From Clostridia bacterium (GTDB lineage Bacteria > Bacillota > Clostridia > Christensenellales > CAG-138), in contig JAGACA010000004.1 of NCBI GenBank assembly GCA_017614315.1, forward strand, positions 1-47,985: DNA of 47,985 nt, in the 5' to 3' direction. Every line of letters starts with the position of its first letter. Position 1 is the first letter of the stretch. This document shows, in pieces, positions 33,008-41,281 of this stretch. The translations under genes were made by a program, and so were the position numbers. Under the pieces are notes generated by a model. That model was given only the letters and a program-made list of their open reading frames with translations, had not been told where the DNA came from and did not search any database.

Positions 33008-33043
33008 TTTCGATTCCTCCAATAGAGTCGTTCGTTCGGCACG

Positions 33044-34984
33044 TTAAGCGTCCTCATCCGGGGGTATGCTGTCACGGTGTACGCCGAGCTCCTTGACGAG
33101 CGGTCTCGACATGGGCAGAAGCTCGCCGTACTCGGGTATATGGCCTATGACCGCCTCCGAAAGACGGTCGCATTTGAGTATCTCGATCGACGAAAGCGGC
33201 GTTATCCCGTCGGAGATCAGGCTCCCGTCCTGTGCGCGGAGCTTTTGTCCGAAAACGTCGAATCCGCCCTTTTTGAGCTTGTCGGAGAAGGTCCTTACGA
33301 GCTCCCTCACGCCGTCGGGGACGAGCTCCGAAAGCGCAACGTCGATCACGCCCGAATCCATGCCCCACCAGTAATTGACGGCAAGCTCCTTCTTTTCGAG
33401 GTTTCCCGCGAGCGCGCGGCGGACGATGTTCTCGTAAAGCCTGCCCCATACCCACACGGGGGAGGCGAGGGGCTTGGGATCCGTCGGATCGTCGATCAGG
33501 AAGGTGCCGTAATAGCCGTGCTTCAAGTAATTCGCGTCGGGTATGGGTACGTCGCGGTTCGATATAACGCGGACGCCCCTGTCCCAGAGCTTTCTTACGC
33601 AGTCGACCTCAAGACAGCTCCACTCGAGCAGCACCTTTGCGTCGGGCGCGGTCATTCTGACGCCCAGCGCGAACGCGTTTATCGAGGCGGGCACGCCGAG
33701 TATCGGATAGGACCCTACGTAGCCGACGAGGTCGTTCTTCGCAAGCGCGCCTGCGATGAGACCGGTAATGAACTTGCCCTCGTACGTGCGGCAGTAATAG
33801 CTCGTCACGCTTGAAAACGGCTGACAGGCGGAGCAGTTGAAGAACCTCACCTTGGGATATTTGAGAGCGGCCTTCAAGGTCTCCTTCAAAAGCGGCGGAG
33901 TGGTCGTGAATACGAGCTCCGCGCCGTCCGATACTGCCTCGTCGAGCAGCCTTTCCGCGTCGGCGGCGGAGTCGGCGTTATAATACGTCCTCACAGAAAC
34001 GGAATCGGGGAACGCCTCGGCAAGATGCGCCGCGCCGTCGGCGTGACCCTTCGTCCAGGCGCTGGTCTCGGCGTCCCTCTGCATTATGAACGCGGCGTTC
34101 AGATGTTTCGGCACGCCGGAAATGAGTTTTCCGATGACGCTCTTTTTTTCGTCCTCTCCGGGAACGGTGCTGACGGTGATCGCGTCCGGCTCGGACTGCG
34201 CCTTAATGTCGTCCCGCATGGAGGCGAGCTTTTTCTTGATCGCCGCGGTGTCGGCGCGGTCGGGCTCGCCGTAGGGATAGACCGTAAGGTAAAGGAGCAT
34301 CGCGTCCTCGGGCGAGAGGCCGTCGTTCTTCGAGCCGAGCGACGAGAACGCCTCCTTGAAGAAATGATAGAACGATTCGAGCCGTTTCTTCTCGTCCTCC
34401 GACCATTCCTCACCGGGCTTTTTGCCGACGAAGGACAAAAGCTTCGCAAGATCTCCGGGCTTTCTGAAATGTATGTCCCAGATGCCGGTCAGCCGGTTGA
34501 ACTCGATGAATTCGCGGTAGACGGCGCGCTCGGGGGAGTCGATATCCGCCGGTATAACGCGCCTGACGCGCGCGGGGATCCTCACCGCGCCGAAGTATTT
34601 CAATACGCTCACGCGCTTGTTGCCCTCCCCGACGTAGAACCTGCCGAGGTACTCGAAGCATTCGATGGGCTCACGTATGCCGGCGTCGGACAGATGCGCC
34701 GCGCACAGGGCGATCCACTTCATGGCGAACTCGCTGTCGGGCTCGGGCAGAGGCATGAACGACGCGGAAAACGCGCTGATGCGTCCCTTCGACCTTGTGC
34801 CGATTATTAGGTCTGCGGGTATCTCCGAAACGGGCAGCTCGACGGCGTTCATGCGCGACGTCTCGGGGCATACTTCGTCGAGCACCGCGGGGAAGGGATC
34901 CAGTCCCGCCGCCTCGAGCTCCTTTTTCTCCTTTTGCCCCATCCGCATTGCGCGGAGGTATTCTTCCGCAAAGCTTGCCTGCAT
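33044..34984 (-). CDS. Cytoplasmic ParB-like/BMP ligand-binding protein
   Basis: A 646-residue protein. Residues about 1-150 resemble a ParB/sulfiredoxin-type fold: VELPVSEIPADLIIGT, then ECFEYLGRFYVGEGNKRVSVLKYFG. A mid region of charged helices (about 165-290) leads to a BMP/PnrA-type periplasmic-binding-protein fold (about 300-590): VIGKLISGVPKHLNAAF, AELVFTTTPPLLKE, VRFFNCSACQPFSSV, GSYPILGVPASINAFALG. BMP proteins normally bind nucleosides for ABC uptake and carry a signal peptide; this one has none and no ABC genes are near, so it should sense a ligand inside the cell. It has its own promoter; RBS AAAAGG. Co-transcription with the HD-GYP receptor suggests a signalling role (inference). 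Confidence 0.8.
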   Translation of the reverse strand: MQASFAEEYLRAMRMGQKEKKELEAAGLDPFPAVLDEVCPETSRMNAVELPVSEIPADLIIGTRSKGRISAFSASFMPLPEPDSEFAMKWIALCAAHLSDAGIREPIECFEYLGRFYVGEGNKRVSVLKYFGAVRIPARVRRVIPADIDSPERAVYREFIEFNRLTGIWDIHFRKPGDLAKLLSFVGKKPGEEWSEDEKKRLESFYHFFKEAFSSLGSKNDGLSPEDAMLLYLTVYPYGEPDRADTAAIKKKLASMRDDIKAQSEPDAITVSTVPGEDEKKSVIGKLISGVPKHLNAAFIMQRDAETSAWTKGHADGAAHLAEAFPDSVSVRTYYNADSAADAERLLDEAVSDGAELVFTTTPPLLKETLKAALKYPKVRFFNCSACQPFSSVTSYYCRTYEGKFITGLIAGALAKNDLVGYVGSYPILGVPASINAFALGVRMTAPDAKVLLEWSCLEVDCVRKLWDRGVRVISNRDVPIPDANYLKHGYYGTFLIDDPTDPKPLASPVWVWGRLYENIVRRALAGNLEKKELAVNYWWGMDSGVIDVALSELVPDGVRELVRTFSDKLKKGGFDVFGQKLRAQDGSLISDGITPLSSIEILKCDRLSEAVIGHIPEYGELLPMSRPLVKELGVHRDSIPPDEDA

Positions 34985-35011
34985 CTTGAAACGACCTTTT
35001 CTTTTTTCGGT

Positions 35012-35040
35012 ATTATACAATGAAACCGCCTGTTTTTCAA
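35012..35040 (-). promoter_or_regulatory. Promoter of the ParB/BMP-HD-GYP operon
   Basis: Minus strand: TTGAAA, 17 bp, TATAAT. Confidence 0.75.
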
Positions 35041-35059
35041 GCTTTACCGCCGACCGCTG

Positions 35060-35088
35060 TTGCCAAAGCGCCGCCGCGGTGATACAAT
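35060..35088 (+). promoter_or_regulatory. Promoter of the esterase gene
   Basis: TTGCCA, 17 bp, TACAAT, divergent from the promoter at 35012-35040 with only about 20 bp between the two -35 boxes. Confidence 0.6.
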
Positions 35089-35120
35089 CATGCTTGAACG
35101 AAGAAACAGGAGGAAAAGGC

Positions 35121-35876
35121 ATGATAAAGGTCACAAAGATAAACATACCCGGGCTCCCGACGAAGAAGCCGAGAAGGCTCTACGTCTATACGCCGCGCGG
35201 GTATCTCGATACGGACAGGCGCTATCCCGTGCTCTATATGTTCGACGGTCACAACGTGTTTTATGACAGCCACGCGACCTTCGGCAAGAGCTGGGGCATG
35301 AAGGAATACCTCGAAAGGAGCAAGGCGCAGCTCATACTCGTCGCCGTCGAGTGCAATCCCGAGGGCAACCGCAGGCTCAACGAGTACACTCCGTGGACGT
35401 TTGAAAGGCGCGAGGTCGGGCTCATCGAGGCCGAGGGCAGGACGACCATGGACTGGTTCACAAAGGAATTGAAGCCCATGATCGACAGGGAATACCGCAC
35501 CCTTCCCGAAAGGGAGCATACAATGATCGCGGGAAGCTCCATGGGCGGACTGATGTCGCTTTACGCCGCTGTGGAGTATAACGACGTGTTCTCGCGCGCC
35601 GCGGTGCTCTCGCCGAGCCTCTGGGTGGATCCGAAACGCATGCGCGATATGATCAAGACCCATCCCCTCAAAAACCCCACGCGGGTATATATCGATATGG
35701 GCGGGGGAGAGGCAAAGGGCTATATCCGCATGCTTACGGGCATATTCGACGTCGCGAAGGAGCTCGCCGTCTCCGGCGCGGAGGTCGCCGCGCGCGTCGT
35801 TCCCGACGCGATGCACTCCGAAGCATACTGGGAGCAGCGCATACCCGTTTTCATGCAGTACCTTGAGCTCGAATGA
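35121..35876 (+). CDS. Esterase (putative esterase family, alpha/beta fold)
   Basis: A 251-residue enzyme of the D-type esterase family (PF00756-like; includes enterochelin and feruloyl esterases). RRLYVYTPRGYLDTDRRYPVLYMFDGHNVF near the N-terminus, the elbow AGSSMGGL with nucleophile S140, and the late His in VVPDAMHSEAYWEQRIP fit the Ser-Asp-His triad. No signal peptide. ATG 35121 follows CAGGAGGAAAAGGC; an in-frame region upstream is open but would run back into the divergent gene. Monocistronic, with a terminator 15 bp after the stop. Confidence 0.86.
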   Translation: MIKVTKINIPGLPTKKPRRLYVYTPRGYLDTDRRYPVLYMFDGHNVFYDSHATFGKSWGMKEYLERSKAQLILVAVECNPEGNRRLNEYTPWTFERREVGLIEAEGRTTMDWFTKELKPMIDREYRTLPEREHTMIAGSSMGGLMSLYAAVEYNDVFSRAAVLSPSLWVDPKRMRDMIKTHPLKNPTRVYIDMGGGEAKGYIRMLTGIFDVAKELAVSGAEVAARVVPDAMHSEAYWEQRIPVFMQYLELE

Positions 35877-35891
35877 CGGGAGGTCTCAAAG

Positions 35892-35916
35892 CCGGAAGGA
35901 GATCCTTCCGGTTTTT
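35892..35916 (+). terminator. Terminator after the esterase gene
   Basis: ccggaagg / ccttccgg stem with 4-nt loop, then tttttc. Confidence 0.88.
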
Positions 35917-35930
35917 CGCTCATATTTCCC

Positions 35931-35959
35931 TTGATGAGCGGAAGTATTTAATGTATAAT
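35931..35959 (+). promoter_or_regulatory. Promoter of the partner-switching operon
   Basis: TTGATG, 17 bp, TATAAT. The whole stretch from tcccttgatga to tttaatgtataatat recurs at 42018-42051 in front of the MATE-ATPase operon, including bases in the spacer and beyond the -10. Confidence 0.75.
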
Positions 35960-35988
35960 ATCCATATATCATAATCTGGAGGATAAAA

Positions 35989-36600
35989 ATGAGATCGGAC
36001 ACTATCATGGTTTCCAGCTCCGGCGCAGGCATCGCGGACGCGCTCAAGACCGCGGAACGCGTAGCGGAGTATAAGGGGCTTGCCAAAAAGGATGCGCTGC
36101 AGCTCCGCCTTCTTACGGAAGAGCTCATGGGCATGCTGCGCGGGCTTACGGGCGAGAAGGATGCGAAGTTCTACATCGAGGACGACAAGAACGATTACCG
36201 CATCCACCTTGTCACCGAGACGGCCATGGACGCGGAGAAGCGCAGGAAGCTGCTTTCGTCCTCCACGTCCGGCAAAAACGCCGCCGTCACCGGCGTCATG
36301 AGCAAGATCCGCGACCTGTTCCAGCAGGCCTTCGAGCCGCTGGACGACGATCTGCCCTCGTATTACACCGCCGGTTGGGTGGGATACGACATCGATCCCG
36401 CCGCGGCCGATTTCGCGTTCCAGGATCACACCTGGAGCTTCAACCGCTACAGGGATTCCATAACCCGCGAGAACAACACGGAGGAGTGGGACGAGCTTGA
36501 GAAGAGCATAGTCGCCAACCTCGCCGACGAGATAAGCATAGGAATTAACAAAAACAAAGTCGAAATGATCATTTTCAAAAAATTCGGAGGTAAAAAATGA
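35989..36600 (+). CDS. Anti-sigma-like (degenerate GHKL ATPase) protein
   Basis: A 203-residue cytoplasmic protein. LQLRLLTEELMGMLRGLTGE (about residues 42-61) sits where RsbW/SpoIIAB-type anti-sigma ATPases have their N-box, but the usual Asn and His are not there, and no clear G-box follows. Instead there is a ~60-residue insert (SSSTSGKNAAVTGVMSKIRDL onward) and a C-terminal acidic helix. It may bind partners without hydrolysing ATP. Its stop overlaps the ATG of the STAS gene (ATGA), which ties it to partner switching. RBS TGGAGGA. The assignment rests on the helix pattern and context. Confidence 0.6.
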   Translation: MRSDTIMVSSSGAGIADALKTAERVAEYKGLAKKDALQLRLLTEELMGMLRGLTGEKDAKFYIEDDKNDYRIHLVTETAMDAEKRRKLLSSSTSGKNAAVTGVMSKIRDLFQQAFEPLDDDLPSYYTAGWVGYDIDPAAADFAFQDHTWSFNRYRDSITRENNTEEWDELEKSIVANLADEISIGINKNKVEMIIFKKFGGKK

Positions 36601-36893
36601 ACATCACAAAGACCAAGGAAGGCAGCCGTCTCACGATCGCGCTCAGCGGCAGGCTCGACACCATGACCGCGCCGGAGCTCGAAAAGGCGATCAACGACAG
36701 CATCATCGGCGTCGACGAGCTCGTTCTCGACCTTAAGGAGCTCGAATACATGTCGTCCGCGGGACTTCGCGTGCTCCTCTCTGCCCAGAAGAAGATGAAG
36801 AACGTCGGCAGCATGACCGTCAGGAACGTCAACGAAATGATAATGGAGATCTTCGAGGTCACCGGCTTCGCCGACATTCTGACGATAGCCTGA
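36597..36893 (+). CDS. STAS-domain anti-anti-sigma factor antagonist
   Basis: A 98-residue single STAS domain like SpoIIAA/RsbV. The phosphorylation-site motif is EYMSSAGLRVLL, with S53/S54 as candidate phosphoserines, preceded by the strand ELVLDLKEL. In the known systems the dephosphorylated form traps the anti-sigma ATPase and frees the sigma factor; phosphorylation by that ATPase resets it. Here the likely partners are the overlapping upstream protein, the downstream fusion's ATPase domain and possibly the MATE-fused ATPase. RBS CGGAGG lies inside the upstream gene. No sigma factor gene is in the window. Confidence 0.9.
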   Translation: MNITKTKEGSRLTIALSGRLDTMTAPELEKAINDSIIGVDELVLDLKELEYMSSAGLRVLLSAQKKMKNVGSMTVRNVNEMIMEIFEVTGFADILTIA

Positions 36894-36913
36894 CGCGGGG
36901 TGATTATCAAACG

Positions 36914-38500
36914 ATGAGCGGCGGTCCGGACAACAGCATAACGATACCGCTTTCCGGCAGGATCGATTCCAATAACGCGGCGAAGGTCGAGGAGGATATC
37001 AGGGCGAAGCTCGCGGGCAGGGCTCCTTCGGAGCTCGTTCTCGACGCGCAGAAGCTCGATTACATCTCAAGCGCGGGGCTCCGCGTGGTATTAAGGCTCA
37101 AAAAATCCTTCCCGGGGCTTGCCGTTACGGGATTGAGCTCCGAGGTCTACGAGATATTCGAGATGACGGGCTTTGCCGAGATGATGCGCGTGGAGAAGGC
37201 CTATCGCGAGATCTCGGTCGAGGGCTGCGAGGTGATAGGCGAGGGCGCGAACGGCAAGGTATACCGCATCGACGGCGACAACGTGGTTAAGACGTACAAG
37301 AACGCCGACGCGCTTTCGGAGATCCGGCACGAGCGCGAGGTCGCGCGCCTTGCGCTGATATTGGGCGTCCCGACCGCGATCTCATACGATGTCGTCAGGG
37401 TCGGCGACAGCTTCGGCTCCGTGTTCGAGCTGTTGAACGCCAGCTCCTTTTCGAAAATACTCGCCAACGAACCGGAGCGCTATGACTGGTGCGTAAAGGA
37501 ATACGTCGGGATGCTCAAGAAGATCCACGCGATCACCGTCCCAGAGGGGAAGCTCCCGCCCATTAAGCACAAGATCGTCGAAGCGGCGGAGAGGATAAAG
37601 GACAGCCTCCCCGACAGCCTCGGCGATAAGCTCGTCAAGATGACGAAGGAGATACCCGACAGCGACCGCATGATCCACGGAGATCTCCATACCAAGAATA
37701 TCGTTCTTGCAGGCGACGAGGTGCTCCTCATCGACATGGACACGCTCTCCGTCGGGCACCCGATATTCGAGTTTTTCAATATCTATAACGCCTATATCGG
37801 CCGTTCCGAGCTTGACAACGATATAGTCATGAGGTTCCAGGGCTTCGATCAGGAAACTGCGAACCGCTTCTGGCGCGACACCCTGACCGCCTATCTCGGC
37901 ACGCACGACGAAAACGCAGTCAAGACCGTCGAGGACAAGATCCGCTGCGTCGCCTATGCCTACCTCGTCGACTGGGCAGTCCGCCACAGCTTCCGTGACG
38001 AAGCGACCGCCGCTTTATGGAAAAGCCGGCTCGTCGAGCTCCTCGGGCGGCTGGACACGCTCACGTTCGAAGTCGACGAAAGCTCGGGCGATCCCGACGA
38101 GATCGAGGTCGACGCCGATACCGGAAGCCTTGAGGCCGTGATCGACCACGTCGGCGCTCGCCTCGACGCGCTCGGTTGCCCTCCGAAGACGAGGATGCAG
38201 ATGGAGCTTGCGGTCGAGGAGATATTCGTCAATATCGCGCATTACGCTTACGCTCCCGAAAAGGGACGCGCATGGATACGCGCTGAGGCCGACGAAGCGG
38301 AGCGCGAGCTGACGGTGACTTTCACGGACGCCGGCAGACCGTACGATCCCACGAAGAGAGCCGACCCCGACGTAACGCTCTCTGCGGACGAAAGGAACCC
38401 CGGCGGGCTCGGGATATTCCTGACGAAGAAGCTTATGGACAGCGTGGCGTATGAGTATAAGGACGGCAAAAACGTCCTGACCGTACGGAAAAAGGTGTAA
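36914..38500 (+). CDS. STAS / APH-like kinase / HATPase three-domain fusion
   Basis: A 528-residue fusion. Domain 1 (about 1-95) is a STAS domain with DYISSAGLRVVL (S52/S53). Domain 2 (about 100-385) is an aminoglycoside/choline-phosphotransferase-like kinase: GEGANGKVYRI (P-loop-like), HGDLHTKNIVL (H255-N262) and LIDMDTLSVGHP (D274/D276), close to the poorly characterised TIGR02172-type family. Domain 3 (about 395-528) is a GHKL ATPase of the RsbW/SpoIIAB kind: ELAVEEIFVNIAHYAY (E435, E436, N440), DAGRPYDPT and GGLGIFLTKKLMD. So antagonist, small-molecule-type kinase and anti-sigma kinase are joined in one chain. It follows the STAS gene by 20 bp. RBS GGGGTG is modest. Confidence 0.9.
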   Translation: MSGGPDNSITIPLSGRIDSNNAAKVEEDIRAKLAGRAPSELVLDAQKLDYISSAGLRVVLRLKKSFPGLAVTGLSSEVYEIFEMTGFAEMMRVEKAYREISVEGCEVIGEGANGKVYRIDGDNVVKTYKNADALSEIRHEREVARLALILGVPTAISYDVVRVGDSFGSVFELLNASSFSKILANEPERYDWCVKEYVGMLKKIHAITVPEGKLPPIKHKIVEAAERIKDSLPDSLGDKLVKMTKEIPDSDRMIHGDLHTKNIVLAGDEVLLIDMDTLSVGHPIFEFFNIYNAYIGRSELDNDIVMRFQGFDQETANRFWRDTLTAYLGTHDENAVKTVEDKIRCVAYAYLVDWAVRHSFRDEATAALWKSRLVELLGRLDTLTFEVDESSGDPDEIEVDADTGSLEAVIDHVGARLDALGCPPKTRMQMELAVEEIFVNIAHYAYAPEKGRAWIRAEADEAERELTVTFTDAGRPYDPTKRADPDVTLSADERNPGGLGIFLTKKLMDSVAYEYKDGKNVLTVRKKV

Positions 38501-38531
38501 TACCTCCCGACAAGGATCAGTTAGGAAGAAT

Positions 38532-39686
38532 ATGAGAACCAATAATGTTACTGCTTTCATCATGGCCCTTGTGTTTTTATGCACGGGCCTGTGCTTTTTT
38601 TCCGCGTGCGGAAAGAAATACCCGTCGCTTAACGGGACGATCGACAACATCAACAAACACGGCAACGTGACCGTCACGCTTACCAAGGCCGAAATGGCCG
38701 ATAACGGATACGAATACGGCGATATCGTCACGGTCACGTTTGCGGAAAACAGCCTTGACGTCCCGTACTGCAGCAGTTACTCCGACGTCGACGCCGGTTC
38801 TGCCGGCATTTTCGGCAAGCCGGACAACGACACGCTCGTGCTCGCCGTCAACGGCGGCAGCTTCGCCGCGGTCTACGGCATAGCCGACAAAAAGACGTTT
38901 GACGACGGCTCGTTCGAATGGATCTACCGCGAGGGCATGTCCGAGGCGCTTTCGTTCGGCGTATCTATGAAGACCAAACGCGGGTATTACGACGAATACG
39001 TCGTCCGCCAGCTGACCTACACCGACGAAAGATCCGACTATCCCGGGCTTTCCGATGAGGAATACGCCAATTTCAGAGCCGTCTCCGCGACAGGGATAAG
39101 GGCGAACGTACTGTTCCGCTCGTCTTCGCCCATCGATCCCGATTGGGCCAGGAGACCATACGCCGACGCCGCCGCGAAGGAGCACGGCGTGAACGTGATA
39201 CTGGATCTCGCGGACGACGAAGCGGCGCTCGCCGCATATGAGGGCTATGATTCCTCCTGTTTCGGCGGCGCGAAGCATCTGGCGCTTAACATGGGCATGG
39301 ACTATACCGAGGCCGATTTCAGGGAAAAGCTCAAGGCGGGACTCAGATTTATCGCTGAAAACGAGGGCGTCTACCTCATCCACTGCAAGGAGGGGAAGAG
39401 CAGGACGGGCTTCGTAATAGCGCTCCTCGAGTTTCTGATGGGCGCGGGCTATGACGAGGCGGAGGCCGATTACATGCTCACCTACCGCAACTATTACGGC
39501 GTAGTGAAGGGCGATGAAAAATACGGATCGATCGCGTCCGCAAATTTCGAAAAGATGTTTTTAAGATCGTTCGCCGTCGGCGACGTCAGGAAAGCCGACC
39601 TTAAAAAACTCGCGGAGTATTACATAAAAGGGCTTGGCCTGACCGACGCGGAGATCGCCGCGATCAGAGCGCACCTCGCCGCGTGA
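38532..39686 (+). CDS. Lipoprotein with tyrosine/dual-specificity phosphatase domain
   Basis: A 384-residue lipoprotein (lipobox about FFSAC, Cys about 26). Residues about 30-120 (GTIDNINKHGNVTVTLTK, PYCSSYSDVDAGSAG, LVLAVNGGSFAAVYGI) look like the C-terminal beta domain of SAM hydroxide adenosyltransferases, here without its catalytic N-domain. Residues about 175-340 are a cysteine phosphatase: FRAVSATGIRANVLFRSSSP and the P-loop HCKEGKSRTGF with C285 and R291 (C-x5-R). It is predicted to act outside the cell. It is 31 bp after the kinase fusion and has its own terminator downstream, so it closes this operon. RBS AGGAAG. Confidence 0.85.
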   Translation: MRTNNVTAFIMALVFLCTGLCFFSACGKKYPSLNGTIDNINKHGNVTVTLTKAEMADNGYEYGDIVTVTFAENSLDVPYCSSYSDVDAGSAGIFGKPDNDTLVLAVNGGSFAAVYGIADKKTFDDGSFEWIYREGMSEALSFGVSMKTKRGYYDEYVVRQLTYTDERSDYPGLSDEEYANFRAVSATGIRANVLFRSSSPIDPDWARRPYADAAAKEHGVNVILDLADDEAALAAYEGYDSSCFGGAKHLALNMGMDYTEADFREKLKAGLRFIAENEGVYLIHCKEGKSRTGFVIALLEFLMGAGYDEAEADYMLTYRNYYGVVKGDEKYGSIASANFEKMFLRSFAVGDVRKADLKKLAEYYIKGLGLTDAEIAAIRAHLAA

Positions 39687-39702
39687 CTTTGAAAAATCGG
39701 AA

Positions 39703-39732
39703 GCTGCCTCATTTTTTGAGGGAGCTTTTTTT
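39703..39732 (+). terminator. Terminator after the phosphatase gene
   Basis: gctgcctca / tgagggagc stem with a T loop, then ttttttt. Confidence 0.8.
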
Positions 39733-39825
39733 GCCCGGATCTGTCGGACGAATGACACAATTCCGCCATGGCTTTTTGTTTTTGGCGTGTTATACTGTAA
39801 TCAAAAGATATGGGAGGTGTTCATC

Positions 39826-41196
39826 ATGAAAAAGATCATCGCCATACTGACGGCGGTACTCATGGTATTGTCGCTCGCCGCGTGCGGCGGCACGGGTACG
39901 AATACCGGGACGAACAACGGTCAGAATATGCCGGGCAAGCCTCCATCCGGCGGCCACGGCGGCCCGGGCGGCAGCAGCGCGGATATTGATTATAAGGGCA
40001 CGGTCGTTATAACCGCAGCCGATTCGAGAAGCGGCGAGACTTACGCCTCGACGGCCTCAGACGAGAGCGCGCTCATTATAAACACCGCTGACGCGGTCAC
40101 ACTCGAAAACATGACCGTCACCAAGACCGGCGATTCCGACGGCGGCGACAGCTGCAATTTCTACGGTCTGAACGCCGCGGTGCTTGCGATGGGCGGCACG
40201 ACCGTCACCATCACCGGCGGCACGGTCGAATCAAGCGCGAACGGCGCGAACGGAATATTCAGCTACGGCGGAAACGGCGGGCAGAACGGCGCTTCGGGCG
40301 ACGGCACCACCGTCATAGTCAAAAACGTCACGATTGTCACGACAGGCTCCGGCTCGGGCGGCATAATGACCACGGGCGGCGGCGTCATGAAGGCGTACGA
40401 CCTCAACGTCACCACGAGCGGTCAGTCCTCCGCCGCGATCCGTACCGACCGCGGAGGCGGAACGGTCTATGTCGAGGGCGGCACGTTCACCTCAAACGGC
40501 CTCGGCTCGCCCGCGATCTATTCCACCGCGGAGATAACCGTCGTCGGCGCGGAGCTCAACTCCAACCTTTCCGAGGGCGTCTGCATAGAGGGCAAGAACT
40601 CGATAACCCTCACGAACTGCGTACTCACCGCGAAAAACACGCAGATGAACGGCAACGCGACCTTCGTCGACACGATAATGATCTACCAGTCCATGTCGGG
40701 CGACGCTGACAGCGGCACCTCGGCGTTCACGATGACGGGCGGCAGCCTTACCAGCAAAAACGGCCACGTTTTCCACGTGACCAACACCAATGCGGTCATC
40801 ACCCTCGAGAACGTAACGATCGTAAACGAGGACGCGGAGGGCATACTCCTCTCCGTCTGCGACGACGGCTGGAGCGGCGCCGCGAATATCGCCTCATTGA
40901 AGGCGGTCAACCAGACGCTTGCCGGAAGGATACTCGTCGGCAGCAACTCGACGCTCACGCTCTCGCTCACGAACGGCTCGAGCTTCGTCGGTATGATAGA
41001 CGGCAATATCACCAACGCGAAGGGGGCCGTGATATCGACCTCCGTCGGCGCTGTCTCCGTCACGATCGACGCGGGCTCCACATGGACGCTTACGGGCGAC
41101 ACCTATATCACCGAGTTCAACGGCGACGCGTCCTCGATAATTTCAAACGGCTATACCCTATACGTCAACGGCGTCGCGCTCACCGGGACGAACTGA
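39826..41196 (+). CDS. Beta-helix lipoprotein
   Basis: A 456-residue lipoprotein (LSLAAC, Cys about 21) with a Gly/Asn/Pro-rich linker to about residue 55. The rest is a long right-handed parallel beta-helix pattern of short strands and Thr/Ser/Gly turns (VTLENMTVTKTGDSDGG, TVTITGGTVESSANGANG, GTVYVEGGTFTSNGLGS, NSITLTNCVLTAKNTQMNG). Such proteins are adhesins or polysaccharide-binding or -cutting surface proteins; no catalytic residues can be named, so function is unknown. ATG 39826 follows GGGAGGTG and starts the signal peptide. Probably monocistronic (TATACT at 39791 as a possible -10). Confidence 0.8.
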   Translation: MKKIIAILTAVLMVLSLAACGGTGTNTGTNNGQNMPGKPPSGGHGGPGGSSADIDYKGTVVITAADSRSGETYASTASDESALIINTADAVTLENMTVTKTGDSDGGDSCNFYGLNAAVLAMGGTTVTITGGTVESSANGANGIFSYGGNGGQNGASGDGTTVIVKNVTIVTTGSGSGGIMTTGGGVMKAYDLNVTTSGQSSAAIRTDRGGGTVYVEGGTFTSNGLGSPAIYSTAEITVVGAELNSNLSEGVCIEGKNSITLTNCVLTAKNTQMNGNATFVDTIMIYQSMSGDADSGTSAFTMTGGSLTSKNGHVFHVTNTNAVITLENVTIVNEDAEGILLSVCDDGWSGAANIASLKAVNQTLAGRILVGSNSTLTLSLTNGSSFVGMIDGNITNAKGAVISTSVGAVSVTIDAGSTWTLTGDTYITEFNGDASSIISNGYTLYVNGVALTGTN

Positions 41197-41241
41197 CGGC
41201 GGGATGGGATAAAAGGCAGAAAAGGAATGAGATAAGCGGCA

Positions 41242-41269
41242 AAAAAGGGAGGTTTGATCCTCCCTTTTT
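41242..41269. terminator. Bidirectional terminator
   Basis: aaaaagggagg / cctcccttttt between the convergent beta-helix and phosphoesterase genes. Confidence 0.85.
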
Positions 41270-41281
41270 GATTCTACCGTA

